DNA of 64,000 nt from Pristimantibacillus sp052113225 (GCF_052113225.1 NZ_JBFRCT010000006.1:339945-403944); one strand, 5' to 3'. Shown: positions 7,709-16,594, numbered from the stretch's first letter. The notes: generated by a model from the letters alone, not told the origin. Numbers and translations: made by a program.

Positions 7709-10700
7709 ATGGATACTGATCAAACCGTTGTAACCGTTGATATATACGGACATCAATATAAGCTTAAGGGCCACAATAATGCTGATTATATTAAAAGGGT
7801 AGCCAGCACGATTGACGATGCCATGAAAAAGCTCGCGATCGGCTCTCCTCGTCTTGATATGCCTAAACTGGCTGTTCTGGCTGCTGTGCAGATGACAGAG
7901 GAAGTATTCCGTCTGCGCCGCGAAAATGATACTTTGCATGATGCGGAAGCAAAGCGTCTTGTACTGGTAGATTTGCTTGAGCAGGCAAGTAGACTTGAGG
8001 TATCACTGCGTGAGGAGCTTACTGCCGTTCAGCGTAAGTCGAAGACTGAGCTCGAGGAGCTTCGCGGCGAATATGAAACCGAGATTGCCGCAGCGAAAGC
8101 GGCTGCTGCTGAGGAATTGACCACAAAGCTGGAAGAAGCAGCTGAGCTGCTTGCACTTGCTCAAGCGGAGGCAACTGAAGAGATCGAGCGTGTACAAGCT
8201 TTTGCAGCAGCTGAGCTGGAGCGGGAATTGGAGATTTCACAAGCGAAAGCTGAAGCTGAGCTGGAGCGTGAGCGTGCAGAAGCCGCGGTTCAAATCGAAC
8301 AAGAGCGGGAAAAAGCTGCGAAAGTGTTAGCGGAGCAGCAGGCAGCAGCAGCGCAGGAACTCGAGCGCGAGCGAGTAAGAGCTAGGGAAGCGGCAGACGA
8401 GCTGGCGTTAGCACAAGAGCTGGCTGCAGAAGAGCTGGACCGTGAGCGTACGCAGGCTGCGAGAGCGTTGGTTGAGCATGTGGAACGTGAGCGCGAGAAA
8501 GCAGCGAGATCGTTAGCAGAGCAGCTCGAGCAGGAGCGGGAGAAAGCGGCAAGAGCGTTAGCGGAGCAGCAAGCGCAAGCGGCGCAGGAGCTGGAACGCG
8601 AGCGAGTAAGAGCAGCCGAAGCGGCCGAGGAGCTGGCGTTAGCGCAAGTGCTGGCAGCGGAGGAGCTGGAGCGTGAGCGTGCGAAAGCGGTGGAAGCAGC
8701 CGAGGAGCTGTCACTGGCACAAGCGCTGGCTGCGGAGGAGCTGGAACGCGAGCGTGTGAAAGCAGCTGAAGCGTTGGCGGAGCAAGTGGAGCGTGAGCGC
8801 GAAAGAGCAGCGAGAACGTTAGCGGAGCAGCAAGCGCAAGCGGCGCAGGAACTGGAACGCGAGCGAGCAAGAGCAGCCGAAGCAGCCGAGGAGCTGTCAC
8901 TGGCACAAGCGCTGGCAGCGGAGGAGCTGGAGCGTGAACGTGCCAAAGCGACGGAAGCAGCGGAGGAGCTGGAGCGCGAGCGTGCTAAAGCGGCGGAAGC
9001 GTTAGCGGAGCAGCTTGAGCAAGAGCGCGAGAAAGCAGCAAGAGCGTTAGCAGAACAAGTGGAGCGTGAGCGAGAAAGAGCAGCGAGGGCGTTAGCCGAG
9101 CAGCAAGCGCAAGCAGCGGAGGAGCTGGAACGCGAGCGAGCGAGAGCAGCGGAAGCAGCCGAGGAGCTTACGCTGGCACAAGCGCTAGCTGTTGAGGAGC
9201 TGGAGCTTGAGCGCGAGAAAGCAGCGAGAGTGTTATCCGAGCAGCAAGCGCAAGCAGCGCAAGAGCTGGAACGCGAGCGTACGAGAGCGGCTGAAGCGGC
9301 CGAAGAGCTGGCACTGGCCCAAGCGTTAGCTGCGGAAGAGCTAGAACGTGAGCGTGAGCAGGCGGCAAGAGCGTTGGTAGAGCATGTGGAGCGTGAGCGA
9401 GAAAGAGCAGCGAGAGTGTTAGCCGAGCAGCAAGCGCAAGTGGTGCAAGAGCTGGAACGCGAGCGTGCTAAAGCAGCAGAAGCAGCCGAGGAGCTGGCGT
9501 TAGCGCAAGCGCTCGCTGCTGATGAGCTGGAGCATGAGCGAGAGAAAGCAGCGAGAGCTTTAGCTGAGCAGCAAGCGCAAGCGGCTCAGGAGCTGGCGCT
9601 GGCCCAAATGCTCGCCGCAGAAGAGCTGGAACGTGAGCGCGAAGGTGCGGCGCAGGAGCTGGAACGCGAGCGAGCAAGAGCAGCAGAAGCAGCAGATGAG
9701 CTGGCGCTCGCCCAAGCGCTGGCCGCAGAGGAGCTGGAGCGTGAGCGTGCGAAAGCGGCAAACGTATTGGCAGAGCAGTTGGAACTGGAGCGTGCAAAAG
9801 CCGCGGCTGCTTTGGCTGAGCAGCAAGCGCAAGCAGCGCAGGAGATTGCGCGTGAGCGAGACAAAGTAGTAGAAGCCGCTGATGAACTTACATTAGCTCA
9901 AGTCATTGCTGCTGAAGAACTGGAGATTGAACGTGCGAGAGCACTCGAATTAATCCAATCAAAGGAACAACAATGGCAAGAGCAGATCGCTCAGCTTGAG
10001 CAGGAGTTAAAGGCTGATTTTGAACGCCGCCGTAATAACTGGATTGAGGAGCGTACAAGGCTGCTGACGAAAGCAGCCGAGCTTGAGCAAGCCTGGAACC
10101 AAGATAAGCAGTCTCATGAACTGCGTCTGCAAGCAGCTGATGATCATTTGATGCAGGCACTGGAGCAGGAGGAAGCATTGCGTGCTTCTATTCGAGTTCT
10201 GGAACAGGAAGTGCAAGAGCTTGGTCAGCAGTTTGCTGAGACGCAGGAGCAATTAGAAGAACAATCACAGCAATTAATACAATCGCTTGAAACAATCGCG
10301 CAAATGGAACTGCAGGCTGGTAAACAGCAGGAGCTGCAGACTGCTATAGAGGCTCTTGCAGCGGAACAAACGGAGAAGCTGCAGCAAGTGCAGGAGCAAT
10401 ATGTGTATCTTCAAGATGAACTAGAGAAACAGAAGCGTCAGTTTGCTGCGGAACGTTCAGCTATCGAGCAGATTCACGCTGATCGATATAGTGAAGCGGA
10501 GAGCCGGCTCGAGGAGCAAGCACGTCAGCTCTCTGAGGCCAAAGCTATCTTTGAAGAGAAGGAAATTGAACTGGAGCTTCAATACGAAGAAGATAAATAT
10601 AAGCTGCAGCGTAAGTATGAAGGGCAGCAGGAGCAGCTTGAACTACGCCATGCTGAGCAGCAATTTGAATTAAAAGAACGTTATGAAAAGCAATATGCGG

Positions 10701-11614
10701 AACTTCAGCATCTGTTAGAAGCTTACCAACTGACGCAGAAGGAACTGGAAAGCCAGCTTGAGCAGCAAGGCCAAACAATGGCTAAACAACAGGAAGAAAA
10801 ACTCGCTGAGCTCGAGCAACGTCATCAAGAGCAGCTTCGTACGCTGCAGAAGCAATTTGTTGATCAAACAGAACTATTGGAGCTTCAGCATATGGAGCAA
10901 ATGGAACTGCTCGAACGTCAGCAGCAAGAGCTTAAGGTGGAGCTCGACGAGCGGGAGCATAACCATTCCCGTCAAATCGAACAGCAAAGATTACATTTGG
11001 AACAACGCTTCGAAGAGCGTCAAGCTGAAGCACAGGAACGTTATTCCGAGCTTATGGCGAAGCAGGAAGAACAGCAGCGTAATCTGCGTGCTCGAATTGA
11101 AGAGCTTCAATTGTCGATAGAAGATGTTGAGCTTCGCGGACTGGAAATGGAAGAGCAACTCGCAAATTCTATGGAACGTGAGAACCAGCTCTTGGAACAG
11201 CTTGAGTATACGGCAGCTCGTGAGCGTATCACTGTGCAGCACCTGGAAGCAGCATCATCAAGAGTTCAAGCATTAACGGAGCAACTGGAGAAGGAACAAA
11301 AGCTAGCCCGTCAAGCAAGGCAAGAAGCAGAGCGGCTGTCCGAAGCTGAACGTGCCCGTGAAGCCGCAGAGAAGACACTCTTTGCTCAGCTTGAAGCGGC
11401 ACGCTCTGAAGCAGCGGCAGCGGCTGAATTGCGGGTGATGCTTGAAGAGCGGACACAATCACTGGCAACAGAGCATAATGAAACTTCGGGCGAAACGGAT
11501 GCCCTTCGTGAGGAGCTTCAATCGCTCACTCATACACATCAGAAGCTGGAGATTGAATACCGCAAGCTTCAAACCGAGTATAATGAGTGGATCGAATTAA
11601 TCGAGCATAGCTAA
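7709..11614 (+). CDS. zapA: Giant ZapA-domain coiled-coil protein
   Basis: Residues about 6-90 match ZapA, the cytoplasmic activator of FtsZ-ring assembly: VTVDIYGHQYKLKG, then YIKRVASTIDDAMKKL, then LDMPKLAVLAAVQMTEEVFRL. ZapA is normally about 85-110 aa; this product has 1301 aa. The rest is uninterrupted charged helix. Residues about 180-750 are Ala/Glu/Arg-rich repeats built on ELERERAKAAEAAEELALAQ with repeat steps of 15, 22 and 25 residues; residues about 750-1301 are a less regular Gln/Glu/Leu coiled coil. No membrane segment or signal peptide is present. The ATG at 7709 follows AGGAGG. Position after pheST and before mutS2 matches zapA of Bacillus subtilis, which supports orthology of the head. 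A long FtsZ-linked filament or bundler is inference. Confidence 0.85.
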   Translation: MDTDQTVVTVDIYGHQYKLKGHNNADYIKRVASTIDDAMKKLAIGSPRLDMPKLAVLAAVQMTEEVFRLRRENDTLHDAEAKRLVLVDLLEQASRLEVSLREELTAVQRKSKTELEELRGEYETEIAAAKAAAAEELTTKLEEAAELLALAQAEATEEIERVQAFAAAELERELEISQAKAEAELERERAEAAVQIEQEREKAAKVLAEQQAAAAQELERERVRAREAADELALAQELAAEELDRERTQAARALVEHVEREREKAARSLAEQLEQEREKAARALAEQQAQAAQELERERVRAAEAAEELALAQVLAAEELERERAKAVEAAEELSLAQALAAEELERERVKAAEALAEQVERERERAARTLAEQQAQAAQELERERARAAEAAEELSLAQALAAEELERERAKATEAAEELERERAKAAEALAEQLEQEREKAARALAEQVERERERAARALAEQQAQAAEELERERARAAEAAEELTLAQALAVEELELEREKAARVLSEQQAQAAQELERERTRAAEAAEELALAQALAAEELEREREQAARALVEHVERERERAARVLAEQQAQVVQELERERAKAAEAAEELALAQALAADELEHEREKAARALAEQQAQAAQELALAQMLAAEELEREREGAAQELERERARAAEAADELALAQALAAEELERERAKAANVLAEQLELERAKAAAALAEQQAQAAQEIARERDKVVEAADELTLAQVIAAEELEIERARALELIQSKEQQWQEQIAQLEQELKADFERRRNNWIEERTRLLTKAAELEQAWNQDKQSHELRLQAADDHLMQALEQEEALRASIRVLEQEVQELGQQFAETQEQLEEQSQQLIQSLETIAQMELQAGKQQELQTAIEALAAEQTEKLQQVQEQYVYLQDELEKQKRQFAAERSAIEQIHADRYSEAESRLEEQARQLSEAKAIFEEKEIELELQYEEDKYKLQRKYEGQQEQLELRHAEQQFELKERYEKQYAELQHLLEAYQLTQKELESQLEQQGQTMAKQQEEKLAELEQRHQEQLRTLQKQFVDQTELLELQHMEQMELLERQQQELKVELDEREHNHSRQIEQQRLHLEQRFEERQAEAQERYSELMAKQEEQQRNLRARIEELQLSIEDVELRGLEMEEQLANSMERENQLLEQLEYTAARERITVQHLEAASSRVQALTEQLEKEQKLARQARQEAERLSEAERAREAAEKTLFAQLEAARSEAAAAAELRVMLEERTQSLATEHNETSGETDALREELQSLTHTHQKLEIEYRKLQTEYNEWIELIEHS
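8200..9960 (+). repeat. Degenerate tandem repeats within the zapA-like gene
   Basis: GC-rich imperfect repeats encode the ELERER...AEELALAQALAAE units. Codon steps are 45, 66 and 75 bp and neighbouring units differ mainly at synonymous sites, so the region can expand or contract by recombination or slippage. Several long antisense frames here are by-products of the repeat composition. Confidence 0.85.
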
Positions 11615-11623
11615 ATAAGATAC

Positions 11624-11663
11624 AAAAGAGAGTCATCTGAGTTATTTCGGATGGCTCTCTTTT
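11624..11663 (+). terminator. Intrinsic terminator after the zapA-like gene
   Basis: AAAAGAGAGTCATCTGA pairs with TCGGATGGCTCTCTTTT through a six-base loop (17 positions including G-U pairs), ending in TTTT. Confidence 0.88.
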
Positions 11664-11798
11664 CGCCGTGGCCGAACGATGTGATCTGAGATAGGAGAAA
11701 AACGAACCTATGAAATTGAAGTAACTAAAAGGGGGGAAGTTACGATCCAGTATATTAATTTCTACTTATCTTACCCCCTTCTCCAATCTAATGGGGCT

Positions 11799-12026
11799 AT
11801 GGAAAATTCCTATAAAATCGAAGGCGTAACAAATGATAGTCAGCCTATTATTCTAAAAAGCGGTGAGAAAATAGTATGCCGGGTGAGCGCTCCTATTACT
11901 GAAGTGTTCGGAAATAAGAGTCTGCTGGACTTCAACAATCCGAATATCGAACTAAAAGGTTATGTGAAAGTTGGAGGCAAAGATAGTCCGTTTGGAATGG
12001 CGGGCAATTTAGAGGCCTTTCAGTAA
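11799..12026 (+). CDS. Small hypothetical protein, 75-93 aa
   Basis: Not recognised. The soluble product has beta-strand character (ILKSGEKIVCRVSAPITEVF, then ELKGYVKVGGKDSPF). From the ATG at 11799 it has 75 aa, but this ATG has no usable ribosome-binding site: GGGG sits only 2 bp before it. A much better GGGGGGAAG lies at 11731-11739, and the frame is open upstream to an ATC codon at 11745, 8 bp after that site; initiation there would give 93 aa beginning with (M)QYINFYLSYPLLQ. No ATG, GTG or TTG lies at that distance. The gene stands alone between two terminators. Confidence 0.5.
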   Translation: MENSYKIEGVTNDSQPIILKSGEKIVCRVSAPITEVFGNKSLLDFNNPNIELKGYVKVGGKDSPFGMAGNLEAFQ

Positions 12027-12107
12027 ATAAGGGTTATCTACCTGATGCGCCGCGCCAAATAAGACGGAAAATCTGTATTGCAGTGATGGAATAAGCGGAT
12101 GGGGTAA

Positions 12108-12145
12108 TAAAAAAAGCCGGTCCAACGTTTAGTATTGGAACGGCT
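12108..12145 (-). terminator. Intrinsic terminator of the SDR gene (minus strand)
   Basis: On the minus strand, AGCCGTTCCAA and TTGGACCGGCT form an 11-position stem with a 9-nt loop, followed by TTTTTTATTA. Confidence 0.88.
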
Positions 12146-12163
12146 ACCTCTATAAACTCTCTA

Positions 12164-12844
12164 TTAACCGTAACTCACGATGGTACCGGTTGGGCCGCCT
12201 TGCGGCAGACTGGCTAAGCGGATGAGGTCGGGTGTGACAATTGCCGGATCTTTGCCAGTTGCATGCATTTCGGTTCGCAGGGTGCCGGGATTATATAAAT
12301 TAACGAGGATGCCATGCTCATGCTCTTCGTCAGCAAGCGTACGCGTTAGAGACTCAAGCCCCGCCTTGGCTGCACTATAGGCTGCATAGCCGCCGGCTCC
12401 GTTCCAAGACAGGCCTGTAGTTATATTAATGATACGGCCATATTTGCTTTTGCGCATAGCCGGAAGAACAGCTTTGGTCAGCAGAAAAGGGCCTGTTAAG
12501 TTAGTAGCTACCTGCAGATGCCATTCCTCAGACGTTAACTCAAGTACAGAGCCAGGCTCTAATACAGCGGCATTATTTAACAAGACATGTATGGAACCCC
12601 ATTGGTCCACGATCTGCTGGACTGCGGTCTGAATTTGGTCTTCTTGTGTAACATCGGTAGGGATGATAAGTGCTTCTTGGCCCGTTGTTTGTTTGATAAG
12701 CGCCGCAGTTTCTTGCAGCTTGTTCTCACGGCGGCCTAATAAAGCAACTTCAGCCCCTTCCTTAGCGAATGACAGGGAAGCTGCCCTGCCAAGTCCAGAA
12801 CCAGCACCGCTAATGACGGCAATCCGTCCGTTTAATAAGCTCAT
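12164..12844 (-). CDS. Short-chain dehydrogenase/reductase
   Basis: NAD(P)-dependent oxidoreductase with a Rossmann fold, 226 aa, a little short for the family. Seen: cofactor motif GAGSGLG (residues 13-19), Asp64 of the adenine pocket (PTDVT), LLNNAAV (88-94), and Tyr156-Ser-Ala-Ala-Lys160. Thr143 occupies the position 13 residues before the Tyr where the catalytic Ser usually stands, with another Thr beside it; this substitution may alter activity. The start has a GAGGAGGG ribosome-binding site. It is a single gene with its own terminator, inserted between zapA and mutS2 where B. subtilis has cvpA and polX. The substrate is unknown. Confidence 0.88.
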   Translation of the reverse strand: MSLLNGRIAVISGAGSGLGRAASLSFAKEGAEVALLGRRENKLQETAALIKQTTGQEALIIPTDVTQEDQIQTAVQQIVDQWGSIHVLLNNAAVLEPGSVLELTSEEWHLQVATNLTGPFLLTKAVLPAMRKSKYGRIINITTGLSWNGAGGYAAYSAAKAGLESLTRTLADEEHEHGILVNLYNPGTLRTEMHATGKDPAIVTPDLIRLASLPQGGPTGTIVSYG

Positions 12845-13074
12845 ATGATCATACCCTCCTCAAATGAAAATAGCCAAGTATGAGCTATAAATGATTATTC
12901 ATACATCGTAAGCATATTCATTTTTCATAAACATTGGCTAAGATGGATTTATGAATCATCTTATCAGACCGGAAGGTGATAGGGGAAGAGGCATGACGAT
13001 CAGTCTTTCTTACTTATTTGAAAAGGAATCATTATAATTCCTATGTGGCTTATGGCCACGCTATGACAGCGAAT

Positions 13075-13111
13075 ATAAGAAGAACCTCCCGGCTTCTTAG
13101 CCAAGAGGTTC
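13075..13111 (-). terminator. Terminator of the CuA-like lipoprotein gene
   Basis: GAACCTC and GAGGTTC (13082-13088 and 13105-13111) form the stem, with GGCT/AGCC possible inside the loop. The minus-strand continuation is TTCTTATATT, a weak U tract. The rest of 12845-13132 holds only AT-rich DNA and a doubtful 14-codon frame. Confidence 0.7.
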
Positions 13112-13132
13112 GATTACTAATTCCATAACTGC

Positions 13133-13486
13133 TTATTCAACAATAAGCTTGGCTGACATTTTCGAATGTCCACCACCGCAAGGGATGTTGCAGTTGATTT
13201 CATACTCGCCAGCGTCGAGCGTAACGGTTTTTGCTTTATTGTTCGTCAGCTTTAGATCTGTTTTGGCAACTTGTACGCCATGCACGCCATCGATTAATTC
13301 CAGCTCCAGCGTCTGGCCCTTCTTAATATGATATTCTGGCTGATCGAATTCCCAGCTGCTTGCTTTAATAACGACGTCTGCCGGAGTTGAGCTTGCTGCT
13401 TCTGAATTGCCATTGTTATTGGATCCGCAAGCGGCAATAACGAATACCAGGCACAATACAGATGCGAATAGTAACCATTTTTTCAT
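13133..13486 (-). CDS. Lipoprotein with a CuA-type cupredoxin domain
   Basis: A 117-aa exported copper protein. The signal peptide MKKWLLFASVLCLVFVIAAC carries a lipobox ending at Cys20, so the protein is anchored to the outer face of the membrane. A Ser/Asn-rich linker leads to a single cupredoxin domain that resembles the CuA domain of cytochrome c oxidase subunit II. The binuclear site residues are present as CNIPCGGGHSKM (two Cys, His, Met), with the upstream His in DGVHGVQV. The transmembrane helices of CoxB are absent and no oxidase genes are nearby. An electron-transfer or copper-handling role is inferred. The start at 13486 follows AAAGGGG. Confidence 0.85.
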   Translation of the reverse strand: MKKWLLFASVLCLVFVIAACGSNNNGNSEAASSTPADVVIKASSWEFDQPEYHIKKGQTLELELIDGVHGVQVAKTDLKLTNNKAKTVTLDAGEYEINCNIPCGGGHSKMSAKLIVE

Positions 13487-13579
13487 CGAGAATACCCCTT
13501 TCATTGCCAAATAGCTTTAAATACATTCTTGTACTATTGTAACTTATCCCCATTTGATTTGCAGTGACAGCTACGTGAC

Positions 13580-13621
13580 AAAAAAACTCCCCTGCCCATC
13601 GTTTCCGACTGGGCAAGGGAG
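13580..13621 (-). terminator. Intrinsic terminator of the YvlD-like gene
   Basis: On the minus strand, CTCCCTTGCCCA and TGGGCAGGGGAG form a 12-position stem with an 11-nt loop, followed by seven T residues. Confidence 0.93.
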
Positions 13622-13644
13622 CTCATGAACAACATCTGGATAGG

Positions 13645-14013
13645 TTATTCCCGATTGCGGTAATCGCTTCTGCCAGCCTCATATGGCGTGCTGACTGGAA
13701 TAAAGAGGTCGATAATCCCTATGACAAGAGCGGCAAGAATTGCTCCAAGCCAAGTTACCTGTACCCCTCCGACGATAAATTGAGCTATCCAGATGACGGC
13801 TGCGCTGGCGATAAAGCCAACAATACCGCGTCCAAAAGGTGTGACTTTCTTGCCGAAGATACCCTCGATGATCCAGCCAAGCGCTGCAATGACCAGCGCA
13901 AGCAGGAGCGCACTCCAGAATCCACCGACACTAAACTGTGGAACGATCCAGCCGACAACCATAAGAACAATGGCCGCGACGATAAAACGGACTACATGAC
14001 CAAGAAAACTCAT
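13645..14013 (-). CDS. YvlD/phage-holin-4_2 family membrane protein
   Basis: A 122-aa protein with four hydrophobic helices (about residues 5-24, 31-50, 60-82 and 86-106) and a short hydrophilic tail (RSDYRNRE). The glycine-rich pattern GWIVPQFSVGGFWSALLLA followed by GRGIVGFIASAAVIW resembles the YvlD-type holin-4_2 family. The name is historical; no phage genes are nearby. B. subtilis yvlD lies in a cell-envelope stress operon, but that context is not seen here. The ribosome-binding site is GAGG before the ATG at 14013. It is transcribed away from mutS2. Confidence 0.75.
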   Translation of the reverse strand: MSFLGHVVRFIVAAIVLMVVGWIVPQFSVGGFWSALLLALVIAALGWIIEGIFGKKVTPFGRGIVGFIASAAVIWIAQFIVGGVQVTWLGAILAALVIGIIDLFIPVSTPYEAGRSDYRNRE

Positions 14014-14172
14014 ATCGTTAGCCTCCTCAAGTTAGGTTAGCCTAAGTATGGTGCGCTTCTTTTTCCACTTCTATTATGACCATATTTCGGGGAAACATGT
14101 ATGAAACAAATGGGGATATCGTGCATCCGCAACATTGTTCAGCTATAATAAAAGGGCGAGAGGAGTGTTCAC

Positions 14173-16545
14173 TTGGACAGCAAAATTTTATCCACTTTGG
14201 AATTTCATAAAATAACTAATAAATTGGTACAGCATGCCTCTACTTCGCTTGGGAAAAGTGAAGCAGAACGCCTTGCTCCCGTCTCCGATTTGGAGGACGT
14301 GAAGCTCATGCTGCAAGCAACCGATGAGTCCTTTAAGGCGGACCGGTTGAAAGGCAATGCACCGTTTGGCGGCGTTGTAGATATAAGCGCTTCCCTGCAC
14401 CGGTCGCGGATCGGCGGAACGCTGAACCCTGTTGAGCTGCTTGATATTGCAGCAACAGCAAGAGGCGCGCGCCGCGTGAAGAGACATATCGACAACTTGC
14501 ATGAGGATGATCCGATTCCGCTGCTCTTCCAACTGGCTGATCAATTAGCCGAGCATAAACCGCTGGAAGATGCGATCTTCGACTGCATTGATGATCAAGG
14601 CGAGGTTATGGACAGCGCAAGCCCGGAGCTTGCTTCCATTCGCAGAGAGCTGCGCAGCGGGGAATCACGTATACGTGAGAAGCTTGAGTCGATGCTTCGC
14701 TCCTCTTCGGTACAAAAAATGCTGCAGGATGCCATCATCACGCTTCGGAATGACCGATATGTTATTCCAGTCAAGCAGGAGTACCGTTCCCATTTTGGCG
14801 GAATCGTCCATGATCAGTCGGGCTCCGGCGCTACACTCTTTATTGAACCGGAAACAGTCGTAGCGATGAATAACAAGCTGCGGGAGACGAAGGCGGCTGA
14901 ACTGCGCGAGATCGAGAAGATTTTGCAAAAGCTGACTGCAAAAGCTGCAGAGCATGTAGAGGATTTACTCTACAACCAAGAGCTGCTTGGCAAGCTGGAT
15001 TTCGCTTATGCGAAAGCTCGGCTCGCACATGAGATGAAAGCCACGCTGCCTCGTATGAATGACCGGGGCTTCCTTAAGATTAAGCGTGGACGTCATCCTT
15101 TAATTGCACCTGAGAAGGTTGTACCGCTTGATGTAGAGCTTGGCAATCAATTTACAGCCATTATTGTCACTGGACCAAATACAGGCGGTAAAACGGTATC
15201 GCTGAAAACAGTTGGACTACTCAGCCTAATGGCGATGTCCGGTTTGTTTGTTCCTGCTGAGGATGGCAGTCAGCTATGTGTGTTTGACTCGATTTATGCC
15301 GATATTGGGGATGAGCAAAGTATCGAGCAAAGCCTAAGTACATTCTCCAGCCATCTGACCAATATTATTCGCATCCTGAAGTCGATGACGTCGAAAAGCC
15401 TCGTACTGCTTGACGAGCTTGGTGCGGGGACAGACCCTGCCGAGGGCTCGGCACTAGCGATTGCTATTTTGGAGCATATCCATAAGCTGGACAGCCGTAT
15501 TATCGCGACTACCCACTACAGTGAATTAAAAGCTTATGCCTATAACCGGAAAGGCGTTATTAACGCCAGCATGGAATTTGATGTTGCTACATTAAGCCCT
15601 ACTTACCGTCTGCTTGTTGGCGTGCCGGGCCGAAGCAATGCGTTTGCGATTGCAGAACGGCTTGGTCTTAGCCGAGACATCATCGATCATGCACGAGGTG
15701 AAGTTAGCGAAGAAGACCTGCGTGTGGAGAATATGATCGCTTCACTTGAGGAAGATCGTCTTAGTGCTGAGTCTGACCGTAATACAGCGGAGTCTATGCG
15801 TAAGGAAATGGAAGCGCAAAGGGCACGCCATGAAGCAGAGCTCGAGCGTTTCGAGGAGCAGCGGGATAAGATGCTTCAGAAAGCACAAGAGGAAGCACAT
15901 GAAGCTGTCGCAAAGGCAAGACGAGAAGCCGATCAGATCATTACGGACTTGCGCAAGCTTGCGCTTGAAGAAGGTGCATCTGTCAAGGAGCATAAGCTTA
16001 TTGAGGCGAAGCGGAGGCTGGAGGAAGCGGCGCCAGAGCTTACGTCGAAGAAGAAGCGTCCTGCAGGCAGCGCTATCAAGAAGCCGGCGAAGATTGGAGC
16101 AGGAGACGAGGTCATGGTCTACAGTCTCAATCAGAAAGGCACAGTTGTAGAGATCGGTAGCTCGGACGCTATGGTACAGCTTGGCATTATGAAGATGAAG
16201 GTTGCGCTGGATGATCTGGAACTGATCAAGACAGTAGCGCAAGTTAATAAACAGCAACAGCCAAAACAAACGGCAAGCCTCAAGCGTACCAAAGACGACA
16301 ATCTGCGAATGGAGCTTGATCTTCGTGGTGCGAATCTGGAAGAAGCGATTATCGAGGTTGACCGTTTCCTGGACGAAACGTATTTGGGCGGCCTTGGCCA
16401 AGTGTACATTATTCATGGAATCGGGACGGGTGTGCTTCGCGCGGGTATACAGCAATATTTGCGCAGACATAGCCTTGTGAAGAGTTACCGGCTTGGACAA
16501 TACGGTGAAGGCGGCGCGGGCGTAACAGTGGCGGAGCTGAAATAG
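14173..16545 (+). CDS. mutS2: MutS2 endonuclease/ribosome-rescue ATPase
   Basis: A 790-aa MutS-family ATPase with a C-terminal Smr nuclease domain. It acts on branched DNA to limit recombination in some species and, in B. subtilis, on collided ribosomes. Seen: MutS core and clamp helices (about 1-300), Walker A GPNTGGKT at 334-341, Walker B LVLLDELGAGTDP near 410, a long charged coiled coil (about 515-630), a KOW-like segment, and the Smr domain (about 715-790) with LDLRG and HGIGTGVLR. The start is TTG at 14173 behind GAGAGGAG. A TATAAT sits at 14144, but its -35 box is weak. The pheST-zapA-mutS2 order is conserved with Bacillus. Confidence 0.96.
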   Translation: MDSKILSTLEFHKITNKLVQHASTSLGKSEAERLAPVSDLEDVKLMLQATDESFKADRLKGNAPFGGVVDISASLHRSRIGGTLNPVELLDIAATARGARRVKRHIDNLHEDDPIPLLFQLADQLAEHKPLEDAIFDCIDDQGEVMDSASPELASIRRELRSGESRIREKLESMLRSSSVQKMLQDAIITLRNDRYVIPVKQEYRSHFGGIVHDQSGSGATLFIEPETVVAMNNKLRETKAAELREIEKILQKLTAKAAEHVEDLLYNQELLGKLDFAYAKARLAHEMKATLPRMNDRGFLKIKRGRHPLIAPEKVVPLDVELGNQFTAIIVTGPNTGGKTVSLKTVGLLSLMAMSGLFVPAEDGSQLCVFDSIYADIGDEQSIEQSLSTFSSHLTNIIRILKSMTSKSLVLLDELGAGTDPAEGSALAIAILEHIHKLDSRIIATTHYSELKAYAYNRKGVINASMEFDVATLSPTYRLLVGVPGRSNAFAIAERLGLSRDIIDHARGEVSEEDLRVENMIASLEEDRLSAESDRNTAESMRKEMEAQRARHEAELERFEEQRDKMLQKAQEEAHEAVAKARREADQIITDLRKLALEEGASVKEHKLIEAKRRLEEAAPELTSKKKRPAGSAIKKPAKIGAGDEVMVYSLNQKGTVVEIGSSDAMVQLGIMKMKVALDDLELIKTVAQVNKQQQPKQTASLKRTKDDNLRMELDLRGANLEEAIIEVDRFLDETYLGGLGQVYIIHGIGTGVLRAGIQQYLRRHSLVKSYRLGQYGEGGAGVTVAELK

Positions 16546-16594
16546 CTTCGCTGCTCCACTTGCAGGAAGGTAGCAAGCCATAGGAGTGATAAGG

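Noticed and set aside
8290..8946. Minus-strand frames of 218, 174 and about 110 aa inside the zapA-like gene
   Set aside because: Ser/Ala/Arg or Pro/Ala/Leu repeats produced by reading the Glu/Ala repeats backwards; no ribosome-binding sites and the plus strand is clearly coding.
12993..13037. 14-codon frame after GGGGAAGAGGC, starting MTISLSYLFEK
   Set aside because: Too short to separate from chance; no neighbouring gene to be a leader for.
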